Shown: piece after piece, positions 15,499-25,812 of the stretch
Layout of the letters: each line of letters starts with the position of its first letter
Numbering within the stretch: position 1 is the first letter of the stretch
Program-made: the position numbers and the translations under genes
Notes under the pieces: generated by a model
Told to the model about the DNA's origin: nothing
Database searches by the model: none
Seen by the model: only the letters and a program-made list of their open reading frames with translations
Assembly (NCBI RefSeq): GCF_001904635.1
Contig: NZ_MRCB01000014.1
Span: 1 to 64,000, forward strand
Length of the DNA stretch: 64,000 nt
Source: Hydrococcus rivularis NIES-593
GTDB lineage: Bacteria; Cyanobacteriota; Cyanobacteriia; Cyanobacteriales; Microcystaceae
Reading direction: 5' to 3'

Positions 15499-18132
15499 TT
15501 ACTGCAAGCTTTTAAATAACTGTTTCCTGGCAGTTTCTAACGCTTCTTTCAACTTACTCGGATCGCGCCCGCCAGCTTGAGCTAAATTCGGTCTTCCACC
15601 GCCGCCACCGCCACAGATTTTGGCGATTTCGCCGATGAATTTACCGGCCTGTAGCTTCTTGTCTTTATTCACTTTTTGACTAAAAGCAGCAACTAAACTG
15701 ACTTTACCTTCTTCAGGAATGGAACCTAAAACAACAGCAGCTTCGCCGAGTTTTTGTTGCAATCTTTCGGCAGCAGTTTTCAGCGCATCGGGATCGATAT
15801 CTCCCATTTCTGCAACTAAAACCTTATACGCGCCGACTGACTCTGCTTGTGCTAATAATCGATCGGATTTTGCGATCGCCAGTTCTTGTTTGACAGCTTC
15901 TAATTGCTTGTGAGTCGCTTTTAATTCTGCTTGTAAACTGGTAATGCGATCGCTGATTTCTTCGGGTTTAGCCTTAAAGCGATCGCTCAACTCTCTAACG
16001 ATTTTATCGCGCACGTTTAAATATTCTAAAACCGCAGGACCGGCAACTGCCTCAATCCGCCGGACTCCAGAAGAAATCCCCGTCTCCGAGACAATTTTAA
16101 ACAGTCCGATTTCTGCGGTATTTCTCACGTGAGTTCCACCGCACAATTCCATCGAAACGCCAGGAATATCGATGACTCGGACTTGTGCGCCATATTTTTC
16201 CCCAAACATCGCGATCGCGCCTTTGGTTTTTGCTTCTTCTAGGGGCATAATAGAAATCTGAGCATCGTGCGCCTCGGCAATCCAAGTATTAATTTGTTCC
16301 TCGATTTGTTGTAATTCTTCCTGAGTTAAAGCACGAGGACAGTTAAAATCGAAACGCAAGCGATCGAAGGCGACTAAAGAACCCGCTTGAGAAATCGAAT
16401 CATCGACGATCTTTTTAAGTGCTGCTTGCAATAGGTGGGTTGCGGTATGATTGGCTTGGGCGCGACGACGACAAGCGCGATCGATTTGTGCGGTGACGGT
16501 ATCGCCTACCTGGATAATACCCCGTTCGACGCGACCGAAATGAACAAAGAAATCCGATTCTTTTTGGACGTCTTCAATACGGATTAGTAAATTATCTCCA
16601 GTGAGATAACCTCTATCGCCAATTTGTCCCCCAGACTCCGCATAGAAAGGCGTTCGATCGAGAACGATCTGAACTTGCTCTCCTGCTTCTGCCGCTTCGA
16701 CGGTTTTTCCATCTACTAAAACAGCTTCGACTCTGGCAGTCGATTGAGACTGAGTATAGCCAACAAATTCAGTCGAATGAATGTGTTCTGCCAGTTTATC
16801 TAGGCTACCTTGTACGGTGAGGTCGATGGTTTTGTGAGATTCTCTGCCGCGTTGGCGCTGTTTCTCCATTTCCCTCTCAAACCCTTCTACATCGACAGTT
16901 AAACCGTTTTCTGCGGCGATTTCTTGGGTTAGTTCTAAAGGAAAGCCATGGGTATCGTATAACGTAAAGGCATCTTCGCCAGAAATCTGTTGCTTTTCTT
17001 TCTGGACAATTTCTGTGAGTAGTTTTTCTCCTTTTTCGATAGTTTTGAGGAAAGCGGACTCTTCTCGTTGCAGTTGACCTTTAATGTCTTCTTCTGTTGC
17101 GATAACGTTAGGATAAACATCTTTAGCCAGCGCGATCGCAACTTCAGCAACTTGAGGTGTAAAAACGCCTTCGATTCCAACTAAACGCCCGTGACGCACA
17201 ACTCGACGAATGAGGCGACGCAATACATAACCGCGACCGATATTCGATGCGCTAATCCCATCGGCAATCATATGGACTACGGCGCGAATGTGATCGCCAA
17301 TGACTTTTAGAGATACTTTGGTTTTCTCGTCTGCTTTTGAATAATCAATCCCTGCAATTTCCGCCGCCGTTTTAACGATGGGGAAAATTAGATCGGTTTC
17401 ATAGTTATTGGGGACTTGTTGCAGGATTTGCGCCATCCTTTCTAGTCCCATTCCCGTGTCGATGTTTTTGCTTTGTAAGGGAGTGAGATTTCCTTGTGCA
17501 TCGCGGTTATATTGCATGAACACCAGATTATAAAATTCGATGAAGCGACTGTCGTCTTCTAAATCGATGTTCTCGTCTCCTAATTCTGGGTGAAAGTCGT
17601 AATAAATTTCCGAACAGGGACCGCAAGGACCTGTGGGACCAGATGTCCAGAAGTTATCGTCTGCCCCCATGCGCTTGATCCGGTGGGGAGGAATGCCGAT
17701 TTTATCGCGCCAGATAGCAAATGCTTCGTCATCTTCTTCAAAGACGCTGGGAATAAGACGTTCTGGTGGCAATCCGAAAACTTCAGTAGACAGTTCCCAC
17801 GCCCAAGCGATCGCCTCTTCTTTAAAATAATCCCCAAAGCTAAAGTTGCCCAACATCTCGAAAAAGGTATGATGTCTGGCAGTGCGTCCCACATTTTCGA
17901 TATCGTTGGTACGGATGCATTTTTGGGAGGTGGTGGCGCGAGGGTAGTCCGGTGTCTTTTGACCGAGGAAAATTGGTTTAAACGGTAGCATTCCAGCGAT
18001 AGTCAGCAATACCGTCGGATCTTCTGGAATGAGAGAAGCGCTGGGTAAGATTTTATGCTGTCGCTGCGCATAGAAGTCTAGAAATTTTTGTCGGATTTCG
18101 CTACCGCTAAGATACTTGGGCGTATAAGACAT
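15499..18132 (-). CDS. alaS: Alanyl-tRNA synthetase
   Basis: AlaS charges tRNA-Ala and corrects mischarged Ser and Gly. At 877 residues it is of normal length. The class II catalytic core is at the N-terminus ([20 protein letters not shown], then [20 protein letters not shown]). The editing domain has the zinc motifs HTATHLL and CGGTHV. The C-terminal C-Ala domain ends with the glycine-rich [15 protein letters not shown]. The gene is monocistronic; its upstream region carries a dispersed repeat. No frameshift or missing motif is seen. Confidence 0.97.
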   Translation of the reverse strand: MSYTPKYLSGSEIRQKFLDFYAQRQHKILPSASLIPEDPTVLLTIAGMLPFKPIFLGQKTPDYPRATTSQKCIRTNDIENVGRTARHHTFFEMLGNFSFGDYFKEEAIAWAWELSTEVFGLPPERLIPSVFEEDDEAFAIWRDKIGIPPHRIKRMGADDNFWTSGPTGPCGPCSEIYYDFHPELGDENIDLEDDSRFIEFYNLVFMQYNRDAQGNLTPLQSKNIDTGMGLERMAQILQQVPNNYETDLIFPIVKTAAEIAGIDYSKADEKTKVSLKVIGDHIRAVVHMIADGISASNIGRGYVLRRLIRRVVRHGRLVGIEGVFTPQVAEVAIALAKDVYPNVIATEEDIKGQLQREESAFLKTIEKGEKLLTEIVQKEKQQISGEDAFTLYDTHGFPLELTQEIAAENGLTVDVEGFEREMEKQRQRGRESHKTIDLTVQGSLDKLAEHIHSTEFVGYTQSQSTARVEAVLVDGKTVEAAEAGEQVQIVLDRTPFYAESGGQIGDRGYLTGDNLLIRIEDVQKESDFFVHFGRVERGIIQVGDTVTAQIDRACRRRAQANHTATHLLQAALKKIVDDSISQAGSLVAFDRLRFDFNCPRALTQEELQQIEEQINTWIAEAHDAQISIMPLEEAKTKGAIAMFGEKYGAQVRVIDIPGVSMELCGGTHVRNTAEIGLFKIVSETGISSGVRRIEAVAGPAVLEYLNVRDKIVRELSDRFKAKPEEISDRITSLQAELKATHKQLEAVKQELAIAKSDRLLAQAESVGAYKVLVAEMGDIDPDALKTAAERLQQKLGEAAVVLGSIPEEGKVSLVAAFSQKVNKDKKLQAGKFIGEIAKICGGGGGGRPNLAQAGGRDPSKLKEALETARKQLFKSLQ

Positions 18133-18482
18133 TGGCTTTACAAGTCAAGAGAATTCCTGCAATATCTACTATTTTGGCACTTGTGCAAAGGTTGGAGAGA
18201 GGCAACGGAAAAGTTTAACCCTATCTAAGAGGACATCCCCAAAGTCCATTTTGTCATTCTGGGTGCAGGAGAGCGTAACCAAGAATCTATGATAGTTGGT
18301 GTACTTAGATGTTTCGCTTCGCTCAACATGACGTTTTATACTTTTGGGACGACTTGTAAGAAAATCGGCAATTTTTTCGCAATCTAAATTGCATTAATTT
18401 AGGGAACGGGAATCGGGAAAAAGCGATCGATGAGTACTGAAGATTCGATAATAAAGTATGAAACATAGATAATTGCTAGATA
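18133..18482. other. Divergent intergenic region with dispersed repeat
   Basis: This 350-bp gap separates alaS (minus) and the FAD oxidoreductase (plus). It contains the 61-bp repeat at 18228-18288 and, beyond it, GCTTCGCTCAACATGACG (about 18317-18334), a motif of the widespread 'TCATGTTGAGCGAAGC' type of intergenic repeats. Promoters for both genes must lie here, but I cannot place them. Confidence 0.5.
18228..18288 (-). repeat. 61-bp dispersed repeat, copy 2
   Basis: The reverse complement of this segment matches 13016-13076 with four differences. In the minus-strand sense it is preceded by ATGTTGAGCGAAGCGAAACA, which is also found in a changed form upstream of copy 1. This suggests a composite repeat of about 110 bp, of which copy 1 carries an insertion. 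Confidence 0.75.
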
Positions 18483-20540
18483 ATGTTGAAAAAGATTGTC
18501 AGTCATTGGTGGCGGAGTGTTATTTCCATTCCCGTGAGTCTAATTGTTTGGGAATCCATGTCTCCCCTAACTCTTGCTGCACCGCCGAGAAATCCCGACC
18601 AAACGGTAGAATGCGATATCTTGGTTGTTGGCAGCGGACTAGCGGGAACGGCAGCAGCTTATGAAGCCTTATTGAAAGGAAAAACCGTTTGTTTGACAGA
18701 AATTACCGACTGGGTGGGAGGACAAATTTCTTCTCAGGGAACTTCTGCCCTAGACGAACGTCAAACCCAGCGGGAACGTCTCTTCTATCCTCGCGGCTAT
18801 CTAGAATTAAGAAAGCGGATCGAAAAGAAATACGACAAACTCAATCCTGGCGATTGTTGGGTTAGCGAATCCTGTTTTCTTCCTAGCGACGGTCATCAAC
18901 TATTGATGGAACAATTACAGGATGCCGCCCGCAAAGGCAAAGGAACGCTGAAATGGTATCCGACCACCGTTATTAAAGAGTTAGAGATCGGCAAAGTCCC
19001 GAATGGAGGAACGGGAGAACAAATTAAGGGCGCGATCGCGATTCAACATAGCCCTGCCGAAGGCGCACCGCCTCTCAATAGCGAACCCCTCTCAAAAACC
19101 ATTGAAGATGCCTATCGCTACGAAGATTCTCCCCGCTTCAAAAAAACCATCGTTCGCTTCGTTCCCAAAGCTTCCAACCAACAAAAACCCGCTGACTGGT
19201 ACGTTATCGAAGCAACTGAAACCGGAGAAATCGTTGGTCTAGCAGATGTTCCCTATCGCTTGGGCATCGATCCTCGTTCCTATCTAGAACCCTCCTCCTC
19301 TAGCGCGACTGCCGATCCCTATTGCACCCAGGGATTTACTTACACCTTCGCCATGGAAGCGACCGAGGAATCGCAAAAGCATGAGATGCCTCCATTTTAT
19401 CTCCAGCACGCCCCCTACTTCAGTTATGAATTAGAACGTCTAGCCAACTTCAATTTAGTTTTCACCTATCGACGCATTTGGAGTCCCCAAGAAGGACAAT
19501 CGGAAACATTTGGCGGCGTGACCTTTGATGCTCCCACGCCTGGAGATATTTCCATGCAAAACTGGACGTGGGGCAACGATTATCGTCCGGGAACCTCTCA
19601 AGATAATCTCATTTACACCCGCGAACAACTCAAAGCAACCGGACAATTAAACCCCGGCGGTTGGATGGGAGGATTGCGGACAGAAACCCTCCGCAGAGGT
19701 GAAGACCACGCCTTGGCATACTTTTACTGGCTGGTAATGGGAACGACCGATTCTCAACTGGGAGATGGCGTGAAAAAACCCAATCCCAATAATCGTTTCC
19801 TCGCAGGATTAGATTCTCCTATGGGAACGGCACACGGTTTGTCTAAGTATCCCTACATGCGCGAAGGACGGCGAATTTTAGGAAGACCTTCCTATGCCTA
19901 TGCAGATGGCTTCTCGATTACAGAAATCGATATTTCCCGCCGCAACTACCAAGATGACTACTATCGCCAAACCCTATCCCCCGAAACTTATCGTCGCCTG
20001 CAAGCGACTTTAGCAGGATTAGAAGGATTAGATGTCATTGGCGGCAAGGTTTCGCCCGATGCCGTCAAGCGGCGCAAGCGTTCTACTATTTATCCCGATT
20101 CGGTGGGAATCGGTCACTACGCGATCGATTTCCATCCCTGTATGACTCAATTACCCCCAGAAGCCCCCGGAAATACGGAACGAGAAGGAGAACGTCGAGG
20201 CGCAGGACAAGCTTATCCCTTCCAGATTCCCCTGCGGGCGATGATTCCCCAGAGAATCGATAATTTGTTAGTGGCAGGAAAAAGTATCGCTGTCAGCCAC
20301 ATTGCCGCAGCAGCCTATCGAGTCCATTCCTTTGAGTGGTCGTCGGGGGCGGCGGCTGGTATAACAGCAGCGTTTGTGTTAGATGATGGCAAAATTTTGC
20401 CCTATCAGCTAGTTGACCAAACCCCTATTATCAAAGAGAGAAAATTACTCGAACTCCAGCGCGTATTGAACGAAAGCGGCAATCCAACTGCTTTTCCCGA
20501 TACTTCAATCTTTAATGAAAATTGGGATGAGTGGCAGTAG
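18483..20540 (+). CDS. Exported FAD-dependent oxidoreductase
   Basis: The 685-residue protein starts with an export-type segment (KKIVSHWWRSVISIPVSLIV) followed at about residue 46 by the dinucleotide-binding motif DILVVGSGLAGTAAAYEAL, then VGGQISSQGTS. Such FAD-dependent oxidoreductases are related to the fumarate reductase/succinate dehydrogenase flavoprotein fold. The late block IDNLLVAGKSIAVSHIAAAA followed by RVHSFEWSSGAAAG is the second FAD contact. The substrate is unknown. The N-terminal segment suggests a periplasmic or membrane-attached enzyme. No cofactor-partner gene is adjacent. Confidence 0.8.
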   Translation: MLKKIVSHWWRSVISIPVSLIVWESMSPLTLAAPPRNPDQTVECDILVVGSGLAGTAAAYEALLKGKTVCLTEITDWVGGQISSQGTSALDERQTQRERLFYPRGYLELRKRIEKKYDKLNPGDCWVSESCFLPSDGHQLLMEQLQDAARKGKGTLKWYPTTVIKELEIGKVPNGGTGEQIKGAIAIQHSPAEGAPPLNSEPLSKTIEDAYRYEDSPRFKKTIVRFVPKASNQQKPADWYVIEATETGEIVGLADVPYRLGIDPRSYLEPSSSSATADPYCTQGFTYTFAMEATEESQKHEMPPFYLQHAPYFSYELERLANFNLVFTYRRIWSPQEGQSETFGGVTFDAPTPGDISMQNWTWGNDYRPGTSQDNLIYTREQLKATGQLNPGGWMGGLRTETLRRGEDHALAYFYWLVMGTTDSQLGDGVKKPNPNNRFLAGLDSPMGTAHGLSKYPYMREGRRILGRPSYAYADGFSITEIDISRRNYQDDYYRQTLSPETYRRLQATLAGLEGLDVIGGKVSPDAVKRRKRSTIYPDSVGIGHYAIDFHPCMTQLPPEAPGNTEREGERRGAGQAYPFQIPLRAMIPQRIDNLLVAGKSIAVSHIAAAAYRVHSFEWSSGAAAGITAAFVLDDGKILPYQLVDQTPIIKERKLLELQRVLNESGNPTAFPDTSIFNENWDEWQ

Positions 20541-20575
20541 CTGGGGATTGGAATGTTGTCCCAATCCCCCATCTC

Positions 20576-21106
20576 TTAACGATTCAGAAAGCGGCTGGCA
20601 AACGAAAGGGCATCTCCGATATCGACATCTCCGTCGGAATCGCTATCTAAAAAACTGCTGAGTACCGAATTCCCCGCAGGCGAACCAGAGGCGGCACCAG
20701 CCTGCCTGCCCGATTGCAACAAGTTCAGGATCGCTGGAACGATGAGTGGCAGCATAGATTGAATAGTATCCGCGTTTAAACCAGTTTTTTGGGCGGCATC
20801 TTGGGCGATGTGTTGCTGCTGTTGCGGGCTAAATAAGGCTTGCACGGCGGCTGGATTTGCCTGCGTGCCGCTAAATTGGTCGAGGATGGCTGATATTTGT
20901 TGGCTACCGCCTGTTGCCTGTTGCTGCTTGAGTGAGGAACGAACATAATTGCCGACAACCGATGTAACGGTTTGGGCAACGGAGGGATCGACCCCTTTAC
21001 TACTAGCGAGTTGTTGCACTACACCTATAATCTGACCGATTTGGTCGGTGCTGGCTTGTTGATTGGGATCGTTAATGGCGTTGATAACCTGGTCAAAAAG
21101 TCCCAT
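20576..21106 (-). CDS. DUF937 protein with a C-terminal Ca-binding-like loop
   Basis: The 176 residues are low in complexity and rich in Gln and Ala. The body (MGLFDQVINAINDPNQQ through MLPLIVPAILNLLQSG) fits DUF937, a helical bacterial family of unknown function. The C-terminus carries DSDSDGDVDIGDALSFASRF. Its Asp spacing (DxDxDGDVD) is that of EF-hand and dockerin calcium loops, followed by a short helix. There is no signal peptide. The gene is convergent with the FAD oxidoreductase (35-bp gap) and precedes the carotenoid oxygenase. The calcium role is inference. Confidence 0.72.
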   Translation of the reverse strand: MGLFDQVINAINDPNQQASTDQIGQIIGVVQQLASSKGVDPSVAQTVTSVVGNYVRSSLKQQQATGGSQQISAILDQFSGTQANPAAVQALFSPQQQQHIAQDAAQKTGLNADTIQSMLPLIVPAILNLLQSGRQAGAASGSPAGNSVLSSFLDSDSDGDVDIGDALSFASRFLNR

Positions 21107-21163
21107 AATCTCCTCGATTTTAGGTTTCTTCCGAATGATACTAAAAATATTTGGGTATTTAGT

Positions 21164-22663
21164 CTAATTCCCGAAAGTTGATGAAGTCCAACTACCATGC
21201 AAACCGTAGGGAATATGATGCTTCAGATGCACTCGCGCAAGGGGAGCTTTATTTAAATCTTGTCCGTCTAGGATGATTACATCCGAGCGATGGCGACTGG
21301 AATCGTAAACCAGAGTTAGCACCCAACCTTCATCGTCCGCTTTAGCATCGGGTCGAGGAACGAAAATCGGTTCGCTAATATAGCCTTTCGGTGCAAACGA
21401 GTGAAGTTGACGTTCTCCGGTTTGCCAATCGATTTTAAGAATCGCTTGTAGAGGGGCATTGCCCGTAGCATCGTGCGCTGCACCAAGATACAGATAGCGA
21501 TAGGAACGCCCCACTTTATCGGGATGAACGGCTGGAAACTCGCAGCAACGACTTTCTAGCATTTGACGCTGCACTTTTCCATCTTCGAGGTTTAGGGTAA
21601 ATCGCCACAGTTGTCCTGGTGCGAGGGCATCAAAATCTACTTCTTTGTAGCTAACATCGGGATTGACCTGGGGTAAAGACTCGTAGCAGATCGAGTCAAT
21701 GCAGATGCGATCGCCCAACTCAAACGCATTTGCATGATGAAACACAAAACCTGACTGCGTTTCAAACGTTTTTACTTCTTGATAAGGTGCAGTCCGAGGA
21801 ATAACGATAATACGAGTCGATCGCCCCGGTTGAAATTGGACGCATTCTCCCGCACCCCGAAATCCAAATAGAAAGGGAAGGGGATTAAACATCACTGGAT
21901 TTTGAAAGAAAATGCAGTAGTGCGGCGTAATAGCAAAATCGTGCATAAAGGAAAAGCCGGGAACGCTGTGGGCGTGGCGGCGCAGAAGTTTGCCCTGGGG
22001 ATTGAATTCGTAGATGGTAATCTTACTCGAAAGCCCCGTTTTCACCGAGAAATTGACCAAACAGGGTTCGCCCCCATCCGCTTCGCAACTGGGATCGATG
22101 CAAGGATGGGCAGAAAAAGCATCTCCAGGTTCTAAAACTCCATCCAAAAAGTCCAGTCCCAACGTTTCCAGGGTCGCGGGATCTAAGCGATAGGGTTCGG
22201 CAGCTTCCCACAGAGCAAGTAATTTATCCTCCCAGTAAATAACGTTAGTGTTGGCGATATTTTTAAGTTTGAGATCGAAGGCATTGCCCAACCAGCCGCC
22301 AGGTTTTTGGGTGCCGAAAACGCCGCGATACAAGATCTTCCCTGCTTTCCGTTCGGCGACATAACCTTCTGTACGGACGAAGCGGTTGCGAAAATGGACG
22401 CGACCGTTTTGAAAGGTCATAGCGCATACCATTCCATCGCCGTCAAAGGGATGTCGAAGGGGAGTCCCGTGAATATCGAGCAATCCGGGTCCGTTGCGAA
22501 ATAGCGTTCCTTCTAGATCGGCAGGAATTTCTCCATCAATGTCATCAACCCAATAGCTGTATTCGTTGGGCTGAGATTCGTATCCTTTTTGCCAGTCTTG
22601 ACGGTTGTAAGATTTTTCAGATGAATTGCCAATTGTGAATTGTGAATTGTGAATTGCCGTCAT
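21164..22663 (-). CDS. Carotenoid cleavage oxygenase (ACO-like)
   Basis: The 499-residue enzyme belongs to the retinal pigment epithelial membrane protein (RPE65) family and cleaves carotenoid or apocarotenoid double bonds with a non-haem Fe2+. The four iron-binding His are seen in AFSAHPC, SFMHDFAI, VFHHANAF and YGLHGSW. LFRNGPGLLDIHG near the N-terminus and HPFDGDGMV are typical. The overall length and motifs are close to the cyanobacterial apocarotenoid 15,15'-oxygenases, which make retinal. The first ~15 residues are encoded by an intergenic-type repeat (ATTCACAATTCACAATTC), so the exact start is uncertain. Its ATG overlaps the stop of the upstream BT1 gene (ATGA), implying coupled translation. 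Confidence 0.88.
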   Translation of the reverse strand: MTAIHNSQFTIGNSSEKSYNRQDWQKGYESQPNEYSYWVDDIDGEIPADLEGTLFRNGPGLLDIHGTPLRHPFDGDGMVCAMTFQNGRVHFRNRFVRTEGYVAERKAGKILYRGVFGTQKPGGWLGNAFDLKLKNIANTNVIYWEDKLLALWEAAEPYRLDPATLETLGLDFLDGVLEPGDAFSAHPCIDPSCEADGGEPCLVNFSVKTGLSSKITIYEFNPQGKLLRRHAHSVPGFSFMHDFAITPHYCIFFQNPVMFNPLPFLFGFRGAGECVQFQPGRSTRIIVIPRTAPYQEVKTFETQSGFVFHHANAFELGDRICIDSICYESLPQVNPDVSYKEVDFDALAPGQLWRFTLNLEDGKVQRQMLESRCCEFPAVHPDKVGRSYRYLYLGAAHDATGNAPLQAILKIDWQTGERQLHSFAPKGYISEPIFVPRPDAKADDEGWVLTLVYDSSRHRSDVIILDGQDLNKAPLARVHLKHHIPYGLHGSWTSSTFGN

Positions 22664-24192
22664 CTGTCTTCTTTGGTGGTAACGAATTCTGGAACTAAGT
22701 CGGGCATAAAAGGCTGTTCTACGATCGCGCCTGTCGCATGATGTTCGTAGACTTCTGCTAGTGGTAGGGAGCGATTTATCGAACCTTCAGCAGTCGATTC
22801 TTGCGGGTCGCCTTTTGGCAGCCAGCGGATCAAGGGTAAGGGAAGGAGAGTCGAGAGATTAGTAATTAATACCAACAACCACAGCTTATCGAAGTTATTT
22901 TCCGTGACTCCCAACCAGTGAGTAAGTATAGCTCCCAGTTCTTGAGATAATAAGCCTGAAAGATTCCAAACCGACATCAGCAAGGCAAACAGGGAGGCTT
23001 CTATGCCAGGAGGACACAGGCGTGCCGAAAGCACCAGAACGGGCATGAAGGCGATTTGTCCGATGACGGTGAGGATTAGGCTATCTCCCAAACTGAACCA
23101 GCGATCGTCGATGCCCAAAGCGCGGTTAGCATGCGTCACTAGAAGCAGGCTGGTCATTCCCAACAGGGTAGAAATAACGATGCTCCAGCCCAAAATTTTC
23201 CGAAACGGAACGGTTTTTAAGAAGCGTTGAAATAGCCAAACTCCCAACAGAGTAGCCAGACTGGTAACGAGGCGCACGCGCCCTAAAAATTCCGGTTCAA
23301 AACCGAGTTCGTTGGTTGTAAAAAAGAAAAAAGCCGAGTCAGCGCTGGGAGTCGCTTGCCATAGGAAGATAAAAGCAGTTGGCAAGAGAATGGATTTTTG
23401 GGCGATCGCTCCCCACAATTGCTTGATTTGGTGCCGTATGCCCGGCGTTTCCGTTGCCTTCTCAGATTCAGAGCGATCGCGGCGATTGACTTTTTCTTCA
23501 GCAATTAACCAGGCTACGGCAGAGACTAGCAGCGGAAAAGTGGCAGTAATGCCAAAGACAGTCCGGCTGCTAAAATGCTCTAGCAGCAACCCGCTCAAGT
23601 AAGCAGTCACCAATCCGCCCAAGGCTGAAACTCCCCAACTGAGCGATTGCAGAGAACCTGCTTGCCCCAGAGATTCTTTCCTCGCCCGTTCTACTACCAG
23701 GGAATCGACAATTACGTCGCTAATGGCAATAGAGAGGGAAGCCCCTAGAATCGCTGCCGTCGCCGCCCAGGGGCTGTTGACGACCGTCGCTAGCGCTCCC
23801 CAGGCAAGTGCGCCTAGAATGCCCGAAAAGACGAGATAAGAGCGCCGACGATAGCCGAACAACGGCAAGCCATCAGAAAGAAAGCCAAAAACGGGTTTGA
23901 TCGTCCAAGGAAGGGCTGCAACACCTACTAAAGCTGCCACTTGAGCGGGACTAAGACCCAGGTCATCTTTGAGAAAAAAGCTGACTGCTAAGCGTGACAA
24001 GCCAAGAATTCCCTGAACGAAATAAACGCACAAGATGGCAATCAACTCAGGGGTTGGCTCGTTGCCAAAAAGAACTTTATTTTTCAAGAAGGTTTTGAAT
24101 CGCTCTGATTGAGAATCGGAAACAACCATGAATATTGTTAAAGATTTATTACTTTTTATATCATAGATAACTTTACTGGGATTGTCTGTCAT
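22660..24192 (-). CDS. BT1/folate-biopterin transporter family protein
   Basis: This is a membrane carrier of 510 residues with about 12 membrane segments. PTPELIAILCVYFVQGILGL, the loop DDLGLSPAQ, and WTIKPVFGFLSDGLPLFGYR are typical of the folate-biopterin transporter branch of the MFS, known from cyanobacteria, plants and trypanosomatids. Substrates of characterised members include folates and pterins; the substrate here is unproven. The start at 24192 has a weak site (AGGGATAA); ATG at 24129 (MVVSDSQSERF) is an alternative. It is the first gene of a two-gene operon with the carotenoid oxygenase, overlapping it by 4 bp. An IS element sits about 150 bp upstream. Confidence 0.85.
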   Translation of the reverse strand: MTDNPSKVIYDIKSNKSLTIFMVVSDSQSERFKTFLKNKVLFGNEPTPELIAILCVYFVQGILGLSRLAVSFFLKDDLGLSPAQVAALVGVAALPWTIKPVFGFLSDGLPLFGYRRRSYLVFSGILGALAWGALATVVNSPWAATAAILGASLSIAISDVIVDSLVVERARKESLGQAGSLQSLSWGVSALGGLVTAYLSGLLLEHFSSRTVFGITATFPLLVSAVAWLIAEEKVNRRDRSESEKATETPGIRHQIKQLWGAIAQKSILLPTAFIFLWQATPSADSAFFFFTTNELGFEPEFLGRVRLVTSLATLLGVWLFQRFLKTVPFRKILGWSIVISTLLGMTSLLLVTHANRALGIDDRWFSLGDSLILTVIGQIAFMPVLVLSARLCPPGIEASLFALLMSVWNLSGLLSQELGAILTHWLGVTENNFDKLWLLVLITNLSTLLPLPLIRWLPKGDPQESTAEGSINRSLPLAEVYEHHATGAIVEQPFMPDLVPEFVTTKEDR

Positions 24193-24344
24193 TTATCCCT
24201 GACTGACTGTTGCGAACTCCCAAAAATATCTTTTTGTTAATTTATGGTTGCTAAAGATGCTTCTTCCTTTAGATAGATTGCGAGCGCTAGATTATTTGAA
24301 GCGGTATTTTAGGCAAAATTTAGTTAATTTAATTTTTTATTTTA

Positions 24345-25684
24345 CAATGGTTCGGACAATTTTGAGAAAAAAGGACAAAAAAAGCTATCCATCGGATAAG
24401 GTAAAAGTGTTGAGCAATTACCGAAAATGGATAGCATTAAGACAATTATACAAAGCCTACTGGTTTCAGTGGGCGATTTAGCAAACCCCAACAGAAATTT
24501 CTTTTAACCTTATTTTCGACTCTTATCATCGTTTGTGGACGAGCAAATTTCACCAACCTAAGTCGTTACAGCCAGCTTAATGAGCGAACCTATAGAAGAC
24601 AATATCAACGCTCGTTCAACTTTATGAAGTTCAATGAAGAATTGATTAGACAAGCCATCCCACCTCAATCTCAAACAATCTTAGCAGTAGATTGTTCGTT
24701 CATTCCTAAAAGTGGAAAACACACTTATGGTCTGGATTACTTCTATAACGGCAGTGCTGCCCATAGCGAAAAAGGGTTGGAAATCTCGGCAATGGCAGTA
24801 GTAGATGTAACTAACAACATCAGCTACAGTCTAAGCGTTCAGCAAACGCCAGTTACTCAATTGGTCAAAACAACTTCATCTTCCAAGAAAACCGAACAAT
24901 TGGAAATGACGAGAATTAATGACTATTTGACACAACTTGAAGCAACTTGTCCTTATCTTCCCACTTCTGTGCGCCATGTAGTCACCGATGGCTTTTACAG
25001 TAAAATCAAATGGGTTGATGGAGTTAAACAACTCAAATTAGAGGCAATTGGAAAATTACGTCGCGATGCCAATTTACGTTATCTCTATCAAGGTAAATAT
25101 TCTCGAAGAGGTAGACCTCGTAAATATGCTGGCAAAGTTGATTTAAGTGATTACAGCAATTTTGAGCTAGTCACTCAACTTGCAGATGATGTAAATTTAT
25201 ATACTGCTGTGGTCTGGTCAATCAGTCTCAAGCGTCCTATTCGTCTTGTTTACCTACTTAAAAATTCTGGTTCTCATGCGAGCAGTTATGCGGTTTTGTT
25301 CTCCACTGACCTCGAACTAGATGCTTACTCGATCTATCTCTATTACAAGGCTCGTTTCCAAATTGAATTTTTGTTTCGTGATGGTAAGCAGTTTACTGGT
25401 TTAGCTGATTGTCAGGCTCGCGATCTAACTAAACTCGACTTTCATTTTAATAGTTCGTTGACGGCTCTTAATCTAGCTAAATTGGATGCTGTTGGACAAC
25501 ATGATTGTGACACAAATTTGATCTTTTCGATGGCGAGTTATAAAAGACGTGCCCTCAATTATCATCTTCTCGAACGATTTATTCAACAGTTAGATTTAGA
25601 ACCAACTTTAATTAAATCCCATCCCAACTACCATAGCCTTTATGACTACGGAACTATCACTGCTTAATTTTGTCCGAACCATTG
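24345..25684 (+). mobile_element. IS4-family insertion sequence
   Basis: The element is 1,340 bp. Its ends are 15-bp perfect inverted repeats, CAATGGTTCGGACAA (24345-24359) and its complement (25670-25684). It is flanked by the 6-bp direct repeat ATTTTA (24339-24344 and 25685-25690), consistent with a target duplication. One transposase gene fills it, with the IS4-type Y-(2)R-(3)E-(6)K signature. Base composition is more AT-rich than the neighbours. It lies in the upstream region of the BT1-carotenoid oxygenase operon and interrupts no recognised gene. Confidence 0.88.
24427..25667 (+). pseudogene. IS4-family transposase, frameshifted near the N-terminus
   Basis: Translation from ATG 24427 gives MDSIKTIIQSLLVSVGDL, then the frame must shift by -1 near 24480 to read SKPQQKFLLTLFSTLI and run without a stop to 25667. 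The composite is about 413 residues, a usual IS4 length. The DDE residues are the Asp of LAVDCSF, the Asp of HVVTDGFYSK, and the Glu of YKARFQIEFLFRDGK, which is also the YREK box. Without the shift the first frame ends about 27 codons after the ATG. Translation could restart at ATG 24624, but this loses the N-terminal helices. I see no slippery heptamer, so this is probably a one-base deletion that inactivates the gene. Confidence 0.8.
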
Positions 25685-25812
25685 ATTTTAAAGAGATTAA
25701 AAAGATTATTTCTGGAATATGAATGTTTTTAGGAGAGAATTCTAAATGTACTCTCTCCTATCTCCCGCACGGGCAGATTTGAAACCCGCCCCTCTTGTTA
25801 AATCCTCGTTAC

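Noticed and set aside
24248-24481. 77-codon ORF across the left end of the IS element
   Set aside because: It reads across the terminal inverted repeat into the element in a frame that differs from the transposase; the real N-terminus starts at 24427.
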